Below, piece by piece: positions 19,938 to 28,826 of a stretch of 64,000 nucleotides of DNA. Within the stretch, counting starts at the first letter, position 1, and each line of letters opens with the position of its first letter. This DNA is from Vibrio metschnikovii CIP 69.14. GTDB taxonomy: Bacteria > Pseudomonadota > Gammaproteobacteria > Enterobacterales > Vibrionaceae. Under the pieces are notes generated by a model, which saw only the letters and a list, made by a program, of their open reading frames with translations, ran no database searches and was not told the origin of the DNA. A program made the position numbers and the translations under genes. The stretch spans positions 62,001-126,000 of the forward strand of contig NZ_ACZO01000008.1 in the NCBI RefSeq assembly GCF_000176155.1, in the 5' to 3' direction.

Positions 19938-20002
19938 ATTTACTTACCGCCAACGCTGTCGGGTTTAATTCCCTCTTGAGGGGGAGTTTGGATCTGGCTT
20001 TT

Positions 20003-20080
20003 GCTTTCCCTAGGACCGGCTTTTCCCTAGGACCTAGGTCCTGCTCTTCCCTGGACCTGCTTTTCCTAGAACCTAGGACC
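20003..20080. repeat. CCTAGG-rich repeat block abutting the epimerase stop codon
   Basis: A 78-bp block with four to five copies of a CTTTTCCCTAGGACC-like unit. It ends in CCTAGGACC immediately before the epimerase stop codon (20081-20083). The same units occur at 21113, 45084 and 50393. Confidence 0.75.
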
Positions 20081-21085
20081 TCATAGTTTATAAAACTCGC
20101 GATACCAATTAATAAACTCCGCCACACCTTCTTTGACACCAACCCGTGGGCGATAACCTGTGGCCGTAAATAAATCTTCGGTATCTGCGTAAGTTTGATA
20201 AACATCCCCTGGTTGCATACCACGGAAGTTTTTCTTGGCTTCAATGCCAAGTTGATCTTCAATCGCTTTAACAAATTCCATCAAATTAATTGGCGAACCA
20301 TGACCAATGTTATAAATCGCGTAAGGGGCTGAGCTGGTCGCTGGCGTGCCAGATTCTACCGTCCAAGCCGCATTACGAGTTGGTAGCACATCTGCAATGC
20401 GTACTACGCCCTCAACAATATCGTCAACATGGGTAAAATCACGCCACATATCACCATGGTTATTAATATCTATGGTTTCGCCCGCTAAAATCTTCTTGGT
20501 AAAGATAAATGGAGCCATATCAGGACGCCCCCAAGAACCATAGACAGTAAAAAAGCGCAACCCCGTGGTCGGAATATCGTAAAGGTGCGAATAACTGTGC
20601 GCCATTAGCTCATTAGATTTTTTAGTGGCTGCATATAACGAGACTGGGTGATCGACCGAGTCAGAAGTCGCGAAAGGGACTTTAGCATTTAAGCCATACA
20701 CAGAGCTGGACGAAGCGTAGACTAGATGGCCCACTTTATTTTGTCGGCAACCTTCAAGAATATTCAGATGACCGACCAAGTTTGAATCGGCGTAAGCATG
20801 AGGGTTTTCAAGTGAATAACGTACCCCGGCTTGCGCGGCAAGGTGAATCACGCGCTCAAACTTCTCTTGTTCGAAAAGCTGCGCCATGGCAGCACGATCA
20901 GCGATATCGAGTTGAATAAAACGAAATAGCGGGTGGTCAATCCGTGCCAGTCTGGCGTGTTTTAGATTAACATCGTAATAGTCGTTGATATTATCAATGC
21001 CAACCACATGATGGCCTTGGTCGGTCAATTTTTTAACGGTGGCGCTACCAATAAAGCCAGCAGCACCAGTAACTAGATATTTCAT
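20081..21085 (-). CDS. NAD-dependent epimerase, probable UDP-glucuronate 4-epimerase
   Basis: A 334-residue extended short-chain dehydrogenase. TGAAGFIG (6-13) binds NAD, SSSSVYG is the substrate motif, and Tyr151 and Lys155 in YAATKKSNE are catalytic. The N-terminal IDNINDYYDVNLKHARL and the RFFTVYGSWGRPDMA segment are typical of the CapI/Gla group of UDP-glucuronate 4-epimerases, which make UDP-galacturonate. It sits between galU and ugd, so the three genes can convert glucose-1-phosphate to UDP-GlcA and UDP-GalA for the polysaccharide. UDP-glucose 4-epimerase activity is a less likely alternative. Repeat blocks occupy the spaces on both sides. Confidence 0.85.
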   Translation of the reverse strand: MKYLVTGAAGFIGSATVKKLTDQGHHVVGIDNINDYYDVNLKHARLARIDHPLFRFIQLDIADRAAMAQLFEQEKFERVIHLAAQAGVRYSLENPHAYADSNLVGHLNILEGCRQNKVGHLVYASSSSVYGLNAKVPFATSDSVDHPVSLYAATKKSNELMAHSYSHLYDIPTTGLRFFTVYGSWGRPDMAPFIFTKKILAGETIDINNHGDMWRDFTHVDDIVEGVVRIADVLPTRNAAWTVESGTPATSSAPYAIYNIGHGSPINLMEFVKAIEDQLGIEAKKNFRGMQPGDVYQTYADTEDLFTATGYRPRVGVKEGVAEFINWYREFYKL

Positions 21086-21112
21086 GTTTAAGTCTCGAAA
21101 ATAATGGGGGAG

Positions 21113-21171
21113 TTAGGTTTTAGGTCCTAGGTTCTTGGATTTTGCTTTTCCCCTAGGACCTGCTCTTCCCT
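21113..21171. repeat. CCTAGG-rich repeat block abutting the ugd stop codon
   Basis: TTAGGTTTTAGGTCCTAGG, then a GATTTTGCTTTTCCCCTAGG unit and ACCTGCTCTTCCC. The repeat runs into the ugd stop codon (21170-21172), as another copy does at the epimerase stop codon. Confidence 0.75.
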
Positions 21172-22336
21172 AATCACTACCAAACAAATCACGGGTGTAG
21201 ACCTTATCGACCACATCCGCTAACTCTTCCACCATACGGTTAGAGACAATCACATCCGCGGTTTGTTTAAACTCGTTTAAATCTTTAATTACTCGTGAAT
21301 GGAAAAACTCCGGCTCATCGAGTACCGGCTCGTAAACCACCACTTCAATACCCTTAGCCTTAATCCGTTTCATAATGCCTTGAATGCTCGATGCACGGAA
21401 GTTATCTGAGCCCGCTTTCATGATCAAACGGTAAATACCCACCACTTTTGGCTGGCGCTTGATAATTGAATCAGCCACAAAATCTTTACGGGTACGGTTC
21501 GCCTCGACAATCGCACCAATGATGTTATTTGGCACACTGCTGTAGTTAGCGAGTAACTGCTTGGTATCTTTCGGTAAACAATAACCACCATAACCAAAAG
21601 AAGGGTTATTATAGTGACTACCAATACGAGGGTCTAAACCGACACCTTCAATGATCTGACGCGCATCTAAACCATTGGCCTCAGCATAAGAATCTAATTC
21701 ATTAAAGTAAGCCACACGCATGGCTAAATAAGTATTCGAGAACAGCTTCACCGCTTCTGCTTCGGTAGAATCGGTAAACAGTACAGCAACGTCTTTCTTT
21801 TCAGCCCCTTCCAGCAACAAATTGGCGAATACTTGTGCCCTTTCGCTGCGCTCACCGACAATAATTCGTGATGGGTGCAGGTTATCGTACAGCGCTTTGC
21901 CTTCACGTAAAAACTCAGGGGAGAAGAGGATATTATCGCAATTGAGCTCTTGTTTAATCCGTGCGGTATAGCCCACAGGGACGGTCGATTTTATCACCAT
22001 CACCGCATCAGGGTTAATCGCCATCACATCGCGGATCACCGCCTCAACTGAACTGGTATTAAAATAGTTAGTTTGCGGGTCGTAATCGGTGGGGGTGGCG
22101 ATAATCACGAACTCGGCATCTTGATAGGCTTGCTGCTTATCTAAGGTGGCCACAAAATTAAGCGGCTTATGAGCAAGAAAGTGTTCAATTTCTGCATCGA
22201 CAATTGGCGATTGCTTATGATTTAACATGGTGACTTTATGTTCAACGATATCAACCGCCACCACTTGATGATGCTGGGCTAATAACATCGCATTGGAAAG
22301 GCCAACATAGCCAGTACCTGCTACTGCAATTTTCAT
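21170..22336 (-). CDS. ugd: UDP-glucose 6-dehydrogenase (copy 1)
   Basis: A 388-residue enzyme that oxidises UDP-glucose to UDP-glucuronate with two NAD+. GTGYVGLS (7-14) is the NAD site and Cys253 in [12 protein letters not shown] is the catalytic thiol. STVPVGYT and [13 protein letters not shown] are further signatures. It is highly similar to the second ugd at 53157-54323 and the same length, but on the opposite strand. Here it belongs to the galU-epimerase group at the end of the polysaccharide operon. Its product is probably used directly and as substrate for the 4-epimerase next to it. Confidence 0.94.
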   Translation of the reverse strand: MKIAVAGTGYVGLSNAMLLAQHHQVVAVDIVEHKVTMLNHKQSPIVDAEIEHFLAHKPLNFVATLDKQQAYQDAEFVIIATPTDYDPQTNYFNTSSVEAVIRDVMAINPDAVMVIKSTVPVGYTARIKQELNCDNILFSPEFLREGKALYDNLHPSRIIVGERSERAQVFANLLLEGAEKKDVAVLFTDSTEAEAVKLFSNTYLAMRVAYFNELDSYAEANGLDARQIIEGVGLDPRIGSHYNNPSFGYGGYCLPKDTKQLLANYSSVPNNIIGAIVEANRTRKDFVADSIIKRQPKVVGIYRLIMKAGSDNFRASSIQGIMKRIKAKGIEVVVYEPVLDEPEFFHSRVIKDLNEFKQTADVIVSNRMVEELADVVDKVYTRDLFGSD

Positions 22337-22374
22337 TGTTTGTTCCTGATTTGAATATTTGAGATTCTGATTTG

Positions 22375-22443
22375 AGGTTCTAGGTGCTTAATGCGTAATG
22401 ATGACAAAGGTTATGGGGCTGGATACTCTAGGTCTTAGGAAAA
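22375..22443. repeat. Mixed CTAGG/TTAATG repeat block
   Basis: GAGGTTCTAGGTGCTTAATG, then GCGTAATGATG, and later CTCTAGGTCTTAGG, followed by AAAAACACCACTCTCA. It combines the CTAGG and TTAATG families and precedes a REP-like copy, the same order as at 19724-19937. Confidence 0.6.
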
Positions 22444-22462
22444 ACACCACTCTCACCATCGT

Positions 22463-22518
22463 CATCCCCGCGAAGGCGGGGATCCATTCTGCCACATGCG
22501 CCAATTGGTGAGGTGAGC
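22463..22518. repeat. REP-like repeat, copy 3
   Basis: The core CATCCCCGCGAAGGCGGGG is followed by ATCCATTCTGCCACATGCG and CCAATTGGTGAGGTGAGCG. It lies between ugd and the WbpM-like gene. Confidence 0.75.
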
Positions 22519-22552
22519 GCCTAAGTTCTAACTGTCTAGATACAGACTCAGT

Positions 22553-24517
22553 TTAAGCCGTCTGGGTCGTTTTTAACTCTACAATATTAGACTGAGCCTG
22601 CTCTTTTTTTTGTTTTTCATTCCACACCAAATCACCGATACCATCAGTAGGGTCAAAACCTGTAGGTGCATCTAATAGAATTTGGCGAATTGCTTCATGA
22701 TCAAAGTGATGACAAGCTTTATCAAGATTATCGAGGATAATCGCAAACTCATTTAATGGTAAGAAACGCTCATTCGCTGTCATGATCCGCTCATGTTCAG
22801 TGCCCTCAACGTTATCGCCGATCAAGAGTTCTTCATAGAGCTTCTCGCCTGGGCGTAAACCGGTGAATTTAATTTCAATATCACCATTCGGGTTTTCAAC
22901 ACTTTTCACTTCTAATCCCGATAAACGAATCAAGTTTTTCGCTAAATCGACAATTTTAACTGGCTCACCCATGTCCAGAACAAACACATCTCCACCTTTA
23001 CCCATGGCGCCAGCTTGAATCACCAACTGTGCTGCTTCAGGAATCGTCATAAAGTAGCGAATAATATCTGGATGAGTCACAGTGATCGGCTTACCTTCAG
23101 CTATTTGACGTTTAAATAAAGGGATAACCGAGCCTGAAGAGCCCAATACATTACCAAAGCGAACCATACAAAAACGCGTGCCACGGGCTTTTTGCGCTTC
23201 TTGCTGGGCTAAAGCTTGCAATCCTAATTCTGCCATACGTTTAGTGGTGCCCATGACATTCGTTGGCCGCACCGCTTTATCGGTTGAGATAAGGACAAAA
23301 GATTCAACTTTGGCTTCAATCGCGGCTCTGGCGCAATAATAAGTGCCAAACACATTATTACGTACCCCTTCAACCACATTGTACTCAACTAAAGGAACGT
23401 GCTTATAAGCCGCAGCATGATAAACCGTTTGTACATTAAAAGCCTTCATCACTGTAGATAAGCGGTTAATACGTTGCACAGAGTCCAGCAGTGGGATGAT
23501 CTCCACCGCCAGCTGTTCAGCTTCAACAAACAGTGATAACTCTTTATCGATTTGATACAAAGCAAATTCTGACAGTTCAAATAAGATCAAGGTGTTAGGC
23601 TTTTGCATCACAATTTGACGACAAAGCTCAGAACCTATCGAGCCGCCAGCGCCAGTGACCATCACCACTTTGCCTTGAATATTTGACTGCATTAAATCCA
23701 CATCGGGAGCAACCGGATCGCGACCTAATAAGTCTTCTATCGCGACATCTTTTAATTCATCAACAGTAGCGTGCCCCTCAACAATATCGGCAAAATCAGG
23801 TACGGTGAGCACTTCTACTGGTAAATGCAGTAACTCATCAAGGATCTGCTTTCTTTCTGCACGAGAAGTACGAGGAATAGCCAATAAAATTTTATCTACC
23901 TGATATTTATCAACTAATCTTTCAGCCATCTGTGCCGGATAAACGGTTACCCCTTGAATAATGGTATTGGCCAGGGTCAGATCATTATCTAAAAATGCTT
24001 TAATTTGGTAATGAGGGGAATTACGCAGTGCAATGGCGAGTTGCCGCCCGGTGCTACCAGCCCCATAAATCAGCACTTGAGCGCGATCATTATTACGGCA
24101 CTGGGTTTGTACTATCATTGAACGCACTAACATGCGCGCGCCACCACAAAGCAACACGAGAAAAGTTAAATAAATAACTGGCACGGTGCGAGGTATGGCA
24201 GCGTTAAAATAATAAGCAAAGGATGTTAATGCTAATGAAGACAGCAAGGCACCAGCGAAAATCACCACCAGCGCATGGAAGGTTAAAAAGCGCAGCACCG
24301 CGCGATAAAGCCCTAAACGAGTAAAGACTACTAAGGTGACAACCACAGTACCAAGTAAAGTCAATGTGGTTAAAGATGAAGGGGGTATAACTACCTCACC
24401 TAATCTCGCCCATAGCGCAGCAAAAAAAGACACGGTGATTAACAAGGTGTCAATTGCTAAGCTAATTAAACGTTTATAAGCTCTGGGTAAGGACCAAAGG
24501 TAAGCCAACTTGTCCAT
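22553..24517 (-). CDS. WbpM/FlmA-like UDP-GlcNAc 4,6-dehydratase (membrane-anchored)
   Basis: A 654-residue nucleoside-diphosphate-sugar dehydratase. Four hydrophobic segments occupy about residues 15-135. A CoA-binding-like domain (YGAGSTGRQL, 151-160) follows, and then the catalytic SDR domain with TGAGGSIG at 288-295. The active site has the WbpM-type methionine in place of tyrosine (TNVMGTTKRMAE). Such enzymes turn UDP-GlcNAc into UDP-4-keto-6-deoxy-GlcNAc, the precursor of UDP-QuiNAc or UDP-FucNAc. The reductase at 25094-26053 would complete that step. It is read after the priming transferase gene, with a 25-bp gap. The gene is widely conserved at the end of vibrio and pseudomonad O-antigen clusters. 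Confidence 0.92.
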   Translation of the reverse strand: MDKLAYLWSLPRAYKRLISLAIDTLLITVSFFAALWARLGEVVIPPSSLTTLTLLGTVVVTLVVFTRLGLYRAVLRFLTFHALVVIFAGALLSSLALTSFAYYFNAAIPRTVPVIYLTFLVLLCGGARMLVRSMIVQTQCRNNDRAQVLIYGAGSTGRQLAIALRNSPHYQIKAFLDNDLTLANTIIQGVTVYPAQMAERLVDKYQVDKILLAIPRTSRAERKQILDELLHLPVEVLTVPDFADIVEGHATVDELKDVAIEDLLGRDPVAPDVDLMQSNIQGKVVMVTGAGGSIGSELCRQIVMQKPNTLILFELSEFALYQIDKELSLFVEAEQLAVEIIPLLDSVQRINRLSTVMKAFNVQTVYHAAAYKHVPLVEYNVVEGVRNNVFGTYYCARAAIEAKVESFVLISTDKAVRPTNVMGTTKRMAELGLQALAQQEAQKARGTRFCMVRFGNVLGSSGSVIPLFKRQIAEGKPITVTHPDIIRYFMTIPEAAQLVIQAGAMGKGGDVFVLDMGEPVKIVDLAKNLIRLSGLEVKSVENPNGDIEIKFTGLRPGEKLYEELLIGDNVEGTEHERIMTANERFLPLNEFAIILDNLDKACHHFDHEAIRQILLDAPTGFDPTDGIGDLVWNEKQKKEQAQSNIVELKTTQTA

Positions 24518-24542
24518 AAATACTGATCACTTTTATCGTAGA

Positions 24543-25097
24543 TTAAGATTTTTTAACAGCGTCACCCGAACCGCTACCTGTTACTGTCATGATTATATAC
24601 TTAAAGTAGTTTGTTATAGTTAAAGTATCAATCATTTCACGGTCTGTTTGTGCCAGTAGCGCTGGGGTGGACATATCGATATTTTGTACTTGTGCTAAGC
24701 CAGTAATACCAGGGAGTACATCATATACCCCAAGGGCATCACGCTCTTTAATTAATTCTTGTTGGTTAAAGAGATTGGGGCGCGGGCCCACTAAGCTCAT
24801 TTCACCTTTCAGCACATTAATCAATTGTGGTAGCTCATCGATCTTGGTTTTGCGCAAAAACGCACCTAATTTAGTGATTGAAGCATTACTTGCTAAGTGC
24901 GAGGCCACTGACTGAGTATCCACTGACATAGTGCGGAATTTCACCAGTTTGAATGGTTTTTTGTTTCGCCCGACACGCTCTTGCACGAAAATCGGCGAAC
25001 CCGTATCGAACAAACCGATGAGAGTGACGACAAGTAAAACTGGCCATAAAAATAGCAAGCCAAAGAAAGCTGCTAAGAAATCTATTAGACGAATCAT
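24543..25097 (-). CDS. Priming sugar-phosphate transferase (short PHPT, undecaprenyl-phosphate)
   Basis: A 184-residue bacterial sugar transferase (PF02397 type) lacking the extra N-terminal membrane domain of WbaP/WcaJ. It has one reentrant membrane helix (about 3-27), then [20 protein letters not shown], the catalytic Asp-Glu in TKIDELPQ, and MSLVGPRP. It moves a sugar-1-phosphate from UDP-sugar to undecaprenyl phosphate, which starts each repeat unit. Because it lies between the WbpV-like reductase and the WbpM-like dehydratase, the likely substrate is UDP-QuiNAc or UDP-FucNAc (inference). Its start overlaps the end of the reductase gene by 4 bp (ATGA). Confidence 0.92.
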   Translation of the reverse strand: MIRLIDFLAAFFGLLFLWPVLLVVTLIGLFDTGSPIFVQERVGRNKKPFKLVKFRTMSVDTQSVASHLASNASITKLGAFLRKTKIDELPQLINVLKGEMSLVGPRPNLFNQQELIKERDALGVYDVLPGITGLAQVQNIDMSTPALLAQTDREMIDTLTITNYFKYIIMTVTGSGSGDAVKKS

Positions 25098-26053
25098 GAT
25101 TTACCACTATTTTGCTTAGAATTTAAAAAGGCTAATGCAGTTTTCTTAAAACCTTCTTGTAAGGTTTGAGGAGGAGTCCAGCCAAGCGTCTCTTTTGTGT
25201 GTGAAATATCAACTTGCAATGAGCCAACCAATCTATCAACAATATCTGATTTATTAAATAGCTTTCCTGCTAGATTATAGCACCAAATAGGGACAGGCAG
25301 CTGCCAACTTGGTTTGCCTAAAGCAATGGCCATTTCACGCACCATTTCACTAGTCGACACATCATAATCATCCGAAACTAAGAAAACCTGATTTGCTGCT
25401 TTCGGGTGATCGATACAGGTTATGATTAAATCGACTAAGTTATCAACGGAAACTAGGCTTCGTTTATTATTCGTGATACAGCCAAATGGTAATGGAATAC
25501 CTTTTGCCACCAATCCCATTAGTGAAGCAAAGTTGGCTTTTACACCTGGGCCATAAACAAGTGTCGGACGGATTATTACTATCTCCATGCCTGTTTGTTT
25601 ACCTAGCTCTAAAAGCTGCTCTTCCGCTTCGGCCTTAGACTGACCATAAGGATCTTCTGGACTACGCGTATCAAACGCCGTAAAAGACTGACGACCAGAC
25701 GTGGATTCACCGTTTACTTTGATGGAGCTTAAAAAGATGAAACGTTTCACACCCGTTTTTGCGGCTTGGCGAGCTAGGTTTAACGTACCTTCCGTGTTGA
25801 CGGCTCGAAATTCAGATAAGGGATCAGAGGAGTCATCATTCATAATGTGGACGCGAGCGGCGCAGTGTATTAATACTTCAACCCTATTCAACTTACTTGC
25901 TAAATCTAAAGCATCAGACTTAGATAGATCAAAATCATTAAAATGAGGATAATTCGTAAGAGAGTTTCGCCCTAACAACAAACAATCTGTTGTATTTAAC
26001 ATCTCTAATAAATGCAGCCCTACAAAACCTGTATAACCAGTTATTGCAATCAT
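25094..26053 (-). CDS. WbpV/WbpK-like NAD-dependent 4-reductase/epimerase
   Basis: A 319-residue short-chain dehydrogenase. TGYTGFVG (5-12) binds the cofactor, SSIKVNG (109-115) is the Ser motif, and Tyr136 and Lys140 in PYGQSKAEAE are catalytic. The overall pattern (NDDSSDPL, TRSPEDPYG, RPTLVYGPG) is that of the WbpV/WbpK/WreQ group, which reduce UDP-4-keto-6-deoxy-GlcNAc to UDP-QuiNAc or UDP-FucNAc. The WbpM-like enzyme in the same operon would supply the substrate. Which stereoisomer is made cannot be told from sequence alone. It overlaps the genes on both sides by 4 bp, so translation is coupled. Confidence 0.85.
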   Translation of the reverse strand: MIAITGYTGFVGLHLLEMLNTTDCLLLGRNSLTNYPHFNDFDLSKSDALDLASKLNRVEVLIHCAARVHIMNDDSSDPLSEFRAVNTEGTLNLARQAAKTGVKRFIFLSSIKVNGESTSGRQSFTAFDTRSPEDPYGQSKAEAEEQLLELGKQTGMEIVIIRPTLVYGPGVKANFASLMGLVAKGIPLPFGCITNNKRSLVSVDNLVDLIITCIDHPKAANQVFLVSDDYDVSTSEMVREMAIALGKPSWQLPVPIWCYNLAGKLFNKSDIVDRLVGSLQVDISHTKETLGWTPPQTLQEGFKKTALAFLNSKQNSGKS

Positions 26054-27189
26054 TTTTCCACACGACTTAATAAGTTATTATAAATTTCTAAATGCTTATT
26101 AACTACACTGTTTACATCAAATTCTTTTTCAGCAAAAACTCTAGCTTTAGCACCCATTGAAATTCTTAATTCAGGTTGCTCTATAAGTTTAAGTATTGCT
26201 GCTGCAAGGGCTTTAGCATCACGTATCGGCACAGTAAGTCCTGTTTCATTTTCAATGACTGCATCTCTACAGCCAGGGTTATCGGTTGTTACAATAGCTC
26301 TGCCACAGGCAGCAGCCTCTATGAGCACTTTGGGTACTCCTTCACCATAGAATGAAGGTAAACAAACAATATTAGATTGCGAAAATACATTAGGTATATT
26401 ATCACTATGACCCAGGTAATTTATCGTACCTTCACTTATCCACTTGTCAACTTCAGTTTGTTTAATTGAATTTGGATTTTCTAAGTCAGGTGTACCAACA
26501 AGTAAAAACTCAGCGCTGGGGTGCTGATTTTTTACAATTTTAGCAGCATCTACATATTGATACACACCTTTCTCTTTTAATAGGCGGCAAGCCATAACTA
26601 TTTTAATCGTGTCATCTGTACTTTCTGGGAGGTAATTATAGACAGAAAGATCCGCGCCCGAGCCTTTAATCAAAGTTTTATCGACTAATTTTAATTTAGC
26701 AACTTTTGTTAAAATAGCCTCGTCATATGTATTCTGAAAAATAACTGTTTTATATTTTTGCGACAAAGAAATCTTATAAAATACAGTCGCAATTAGTTTT
26801 GTAACTTTAGCTCGTAGAGTATTAGCGGTAAAGACGTAGCCAAGCCCCGATATAGCAGCAACGAAAGGAATATCTTTGTATATATTTTTAAGCGCTAAAC
26901 CTGTATATAAAATAGGTTTAATTGTTACTGCATGGATAACAGATGGCTGTTGCTGAATAACTAAATTACGTATTGCTTTAATTGTTCTCAGCTCATTACC
27001 AATACTTCCACCACTCCGAGTAAATGGCAGATCAACAACATTAAACCCCATATCAATAAGCTCTTGTTTATGCTCTGTGAAATAACAAGCTAAAGTAACT
27101 TTATACCCCTGTTTTAGAGCTTTTTGCGCAATGGGCAAACGATGAGAAACAAAAAACCAATCAACATTTACAATAAAAAGTAATTTCAA
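26050..27189 (-). CDS. Glycosyltransferase, GT4 family
   Basis: A 379-residue retaining glycosyltransferase with two Rossmann domains. The N-terminal part reads NVDWFFVSHRLPIAQKALKQ. The C-terminal donor site has FYGEGVPKVLIEAAACGRAI, whose glutamates are typical of GT4. The family includes PglA-like enzymes that add the second sugar onto an undecaprenyl-diphosphate-linked 6-deoxyhexosamine. Being adjacent to the reductase and priming transferase, it probably adds the second residue. A+T content is higher than in the downstream genes. Upstream it faces an ISAs1 relic, so it is the first surviving gene after the insertion region. Confidence 0.88.
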   Translation of the reverse strand: MKLLFIVNVDWFFVSHRLPIAQKALKQGYKVTLACYFTEHKQELIDMGFNVVDLPFTRSGGSIGNELRTIKAIRNLVIQQQPSVIHAVTIKPILYTGLALKNIYKDIPFVAAISGLGYVFTANTLRAKVTKLIATVFYKISLSQKYKTVIFQNTYDEAILTKVAKLKLVDKTLIKGSGADLSVYNYLPESTDDTIKIVMACRLLKEKGVYQYVDAAKIVKNQHPSAEFLLVGTPDLENPNSIKQTEVDKWISEGTINYLGHSDNIPNVFSQSNIVCLPSFYGEGVPKVLIEAAACGRAIVTTDNPGCRDAVIENETGLTVPIRDAKALAAAILKLIEQPELRISMGAKARVFAEKEFDVNSVVNKHLEIYNNLLSRVEK

Positions 27190-27351
27190 ACTACAAACCC
27201 CTAGGAAATATCACCCTTAATTTTGATAAAAACTTATTAAAAATAAAACTAGAATTTTATTTTTTAGATATGCAGCCATAGTGACAAGAAAACTTCCATT
27301 GAGCCAATGATTATTACAAGTATTAATTGAACCAAACCTGGTGGTAACATC
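27190..27351. other. AT-rich spacer upstream of the GT4 gene
   Basis: A non-coding stretch between the GT4 start and the ISAs1 relic. It has long A/T runs and no recognisable gene. It may be the scar of a deleted gene or supply a promoter for the downstream part of the operon, now separated from the upstream part by insertion sequences. Confidence 0.35.
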
Positions 27352-27440
27352 CACGGCAATCGCAAGAGCACCCTCGTCATACAAGGACTCCAAGTACCTT
27401 ACTTAAGTATTTCACATCCATCGCGCACTTCATCCGCTTG
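27352..27440 (-). mobile_element. ISAs1-family relic (3' end of a transposase gene plus terminal repeat)
   Basis: Starting at CACGGCAATCGC, an ISAs1-type end like the left end of the element at 40782, the minus strand encodes RMKCAMDVKYLSKVLGVLV-stop. This is nearly the C-terminus of that element's transposase. Similarity fades after about 27440, so only some 90 bp survive. It lies just 64 bp from the intact ISAs1 element at 27504 but resembles the other element more, so it is a separate older insertion. Confidence 0.8.
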
Positions 27441-27503
27441 CATACAGAGCGATTAAAAAGCAACCAAAATAATCGTCCAGCTGATCTTTAATCGGTTGCG
27501 AAT

Positions 27504-28826
27504 TAGGGAAAAATCATGAACATTCCCGTAAATAAAGGCTTCCCAACACCTTCAAAAGGTACTCTGGATCCATCGCGCACATCGCTCTTTTGTGTTTAAT
27601 ACTCGATTTTAGCGTCGTTTCACTTTTTAGCATGTTTAAGCACATTTGTCTGATCCTGGCGAAATTTTCTGCTCGTTCTTCCGCTCGTTTACGGCAAGCA
27701 TCTTCACCAAATTCTGTATCCAACATCCAATGCATCGACTCAACTAACCAGTGCGAGCGTGAAGCATTTAACAATTCTTTAGCACTGAGCGCTTTCGAAC
27801 TAATATAATATCGAACCGTTACATCTGACTCTTGAGCCGCTGCTGATTCTTGACGAATAGATACCACAATTCCCATCGTTTTGAGCCCTGGCCAATCAAA
27901 TTCAAGATCGCCCAAAACACTTAAATCTTCATTCACTAAGGCCAATCGTGTTTCTTGTCGGCCTCGCGATTTTTCTTGAGTACTGTAAGAATCACCGTCA
28001 TGTTTTTGCAGCATGCTCATATTAAAATAATTGTTAAAAGCTTGCTCAAGTCGGCCTTGGTTTCCTTTCACCGCCAACAAATAATCTGCGTTCTTTTCAA
28101 GGATTTTTTGCGCGATTTTCTTTTGGCAACCCATCGCATCAATCGTCACTAAACAACCAGATATATCCAGTAGTTGCAGCAATTCAGGAATAGCGGTTAT
28201 CTCATTGGATTTCTCGTATACTTTATGTTGTCCGAGGCACACGCCATTCTCTGTAGCAAAGGCATTAACCATATGAATCGCACCAAGACCACGGGAATCA
28301 TCATAAGAGCCTCGAACGGTTTTACCGTCTATCGCTATCACTTCACCGTCAGTGAGTTCACAGCATGATTTCATCCATTCGATAAAACACTTTTGTAAGC
28401 GTGTCGCATTAATCATGCCCATCACTCTAGCTATGGTAATGGCAGAGGGAACACCATGACTAAAATCACCAAAGCGTTTGAGAAAATCTAACCACCTTGT
28501 GCCGTAAAGATGAATGGCTTTCCAATCATCCTGACCGGAAAGTACTGCACAGATTGTTAACAAAATGATATCCGTTAACTTGTGTTCGACTTTGCCTTGT
28601 TGGCGGTAATCTGGGATGACATCGAAATGCATAAATGGGTGCTGGTTACTCATTATTTGACCTCCAATTTGTCTATGGAGGTATTAGAAAACATTGAAAA
28701 TGATCGTCAAATTGATCATCGGTTAATTGTTTATTGTGTGATAACGTTATCCATCGGAACAAGAAAACTGTGAGCTATCTAGACCAAAAACCCTTTAAAC
28801 ATGGGCATGTTCATTATTTTTCCCTA
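27504..28826 (-). mobile_element. ISAs1-family insertion sequence (copy 1)
   Basis: The ends are TAGGGAAAAATCATGAACAT (27504 onward) and, reversed from 28826, TAGGGAAAAATAATGAACAT. They are inverted repeats of about 24 bp with two mismatches. The 10 bases outside each end are GGTTGCGAAT and GGTTTCAAAT, which match at eight positions, so any target duplication has decayed or the match is chance. The element is 1323 bp and carries one transposase gene. Its right end supplies the last codons of the Wzy candidate. Confidence 0.85.
27514..28653 (-). CDS. ISAs1-family (H-repeat) transposase
   Basis: A 379-residue DDE transposase, full length for ISAs1. It starts PFMHFDVIPDYRQQGKVEHKL, the usual DUF4338-like N-terminus of the family. 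Catalytic aspartates lie in IAIDGKTVRGS and VTIDAMGCQKKIA, and the glutamate region is near SMHWMLDTEFGEDACR. No stop or frameshift is seen, so it may be active. It is related to, but clearly different from, the transposase at 40807-41937, with many substitutions throughout. The ATG follows GGAGGT. Confidence 0.92.
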   Translation of the reverse strand: MSNQHPFMHFDVIPDYRQQGKVEHKLTDIILLTICAVLSGQDDWKAIHLYGTRWLDFLKRFGDFSHGVPSAITIARVMGMINATRLQKCFIEWMKSCCELTDGEVIAIDGKTVRGSYDDSRGLGAIHMVNAFATENGVCLGQHKVYEKSNEITAIPELLQLLDISGCLVTIDAMGCQKKIAQKILEKNADYLLAVKGNQGRLEQAFNNYFNMSMLQKHDGDSYSTQEKSRGRQETRLALVNEDLSVLGDLEFDWPGLKTMGIVVSIRQESAAAQESDVTVRYYISSKALSAKELLNASRSHWLVESMHWMLDTEFGEDACRKRAEERAENFARIRQMCLNMLKSETTLKSSIKHKRAMCAMDPEYLLKVLGSLYLRECS

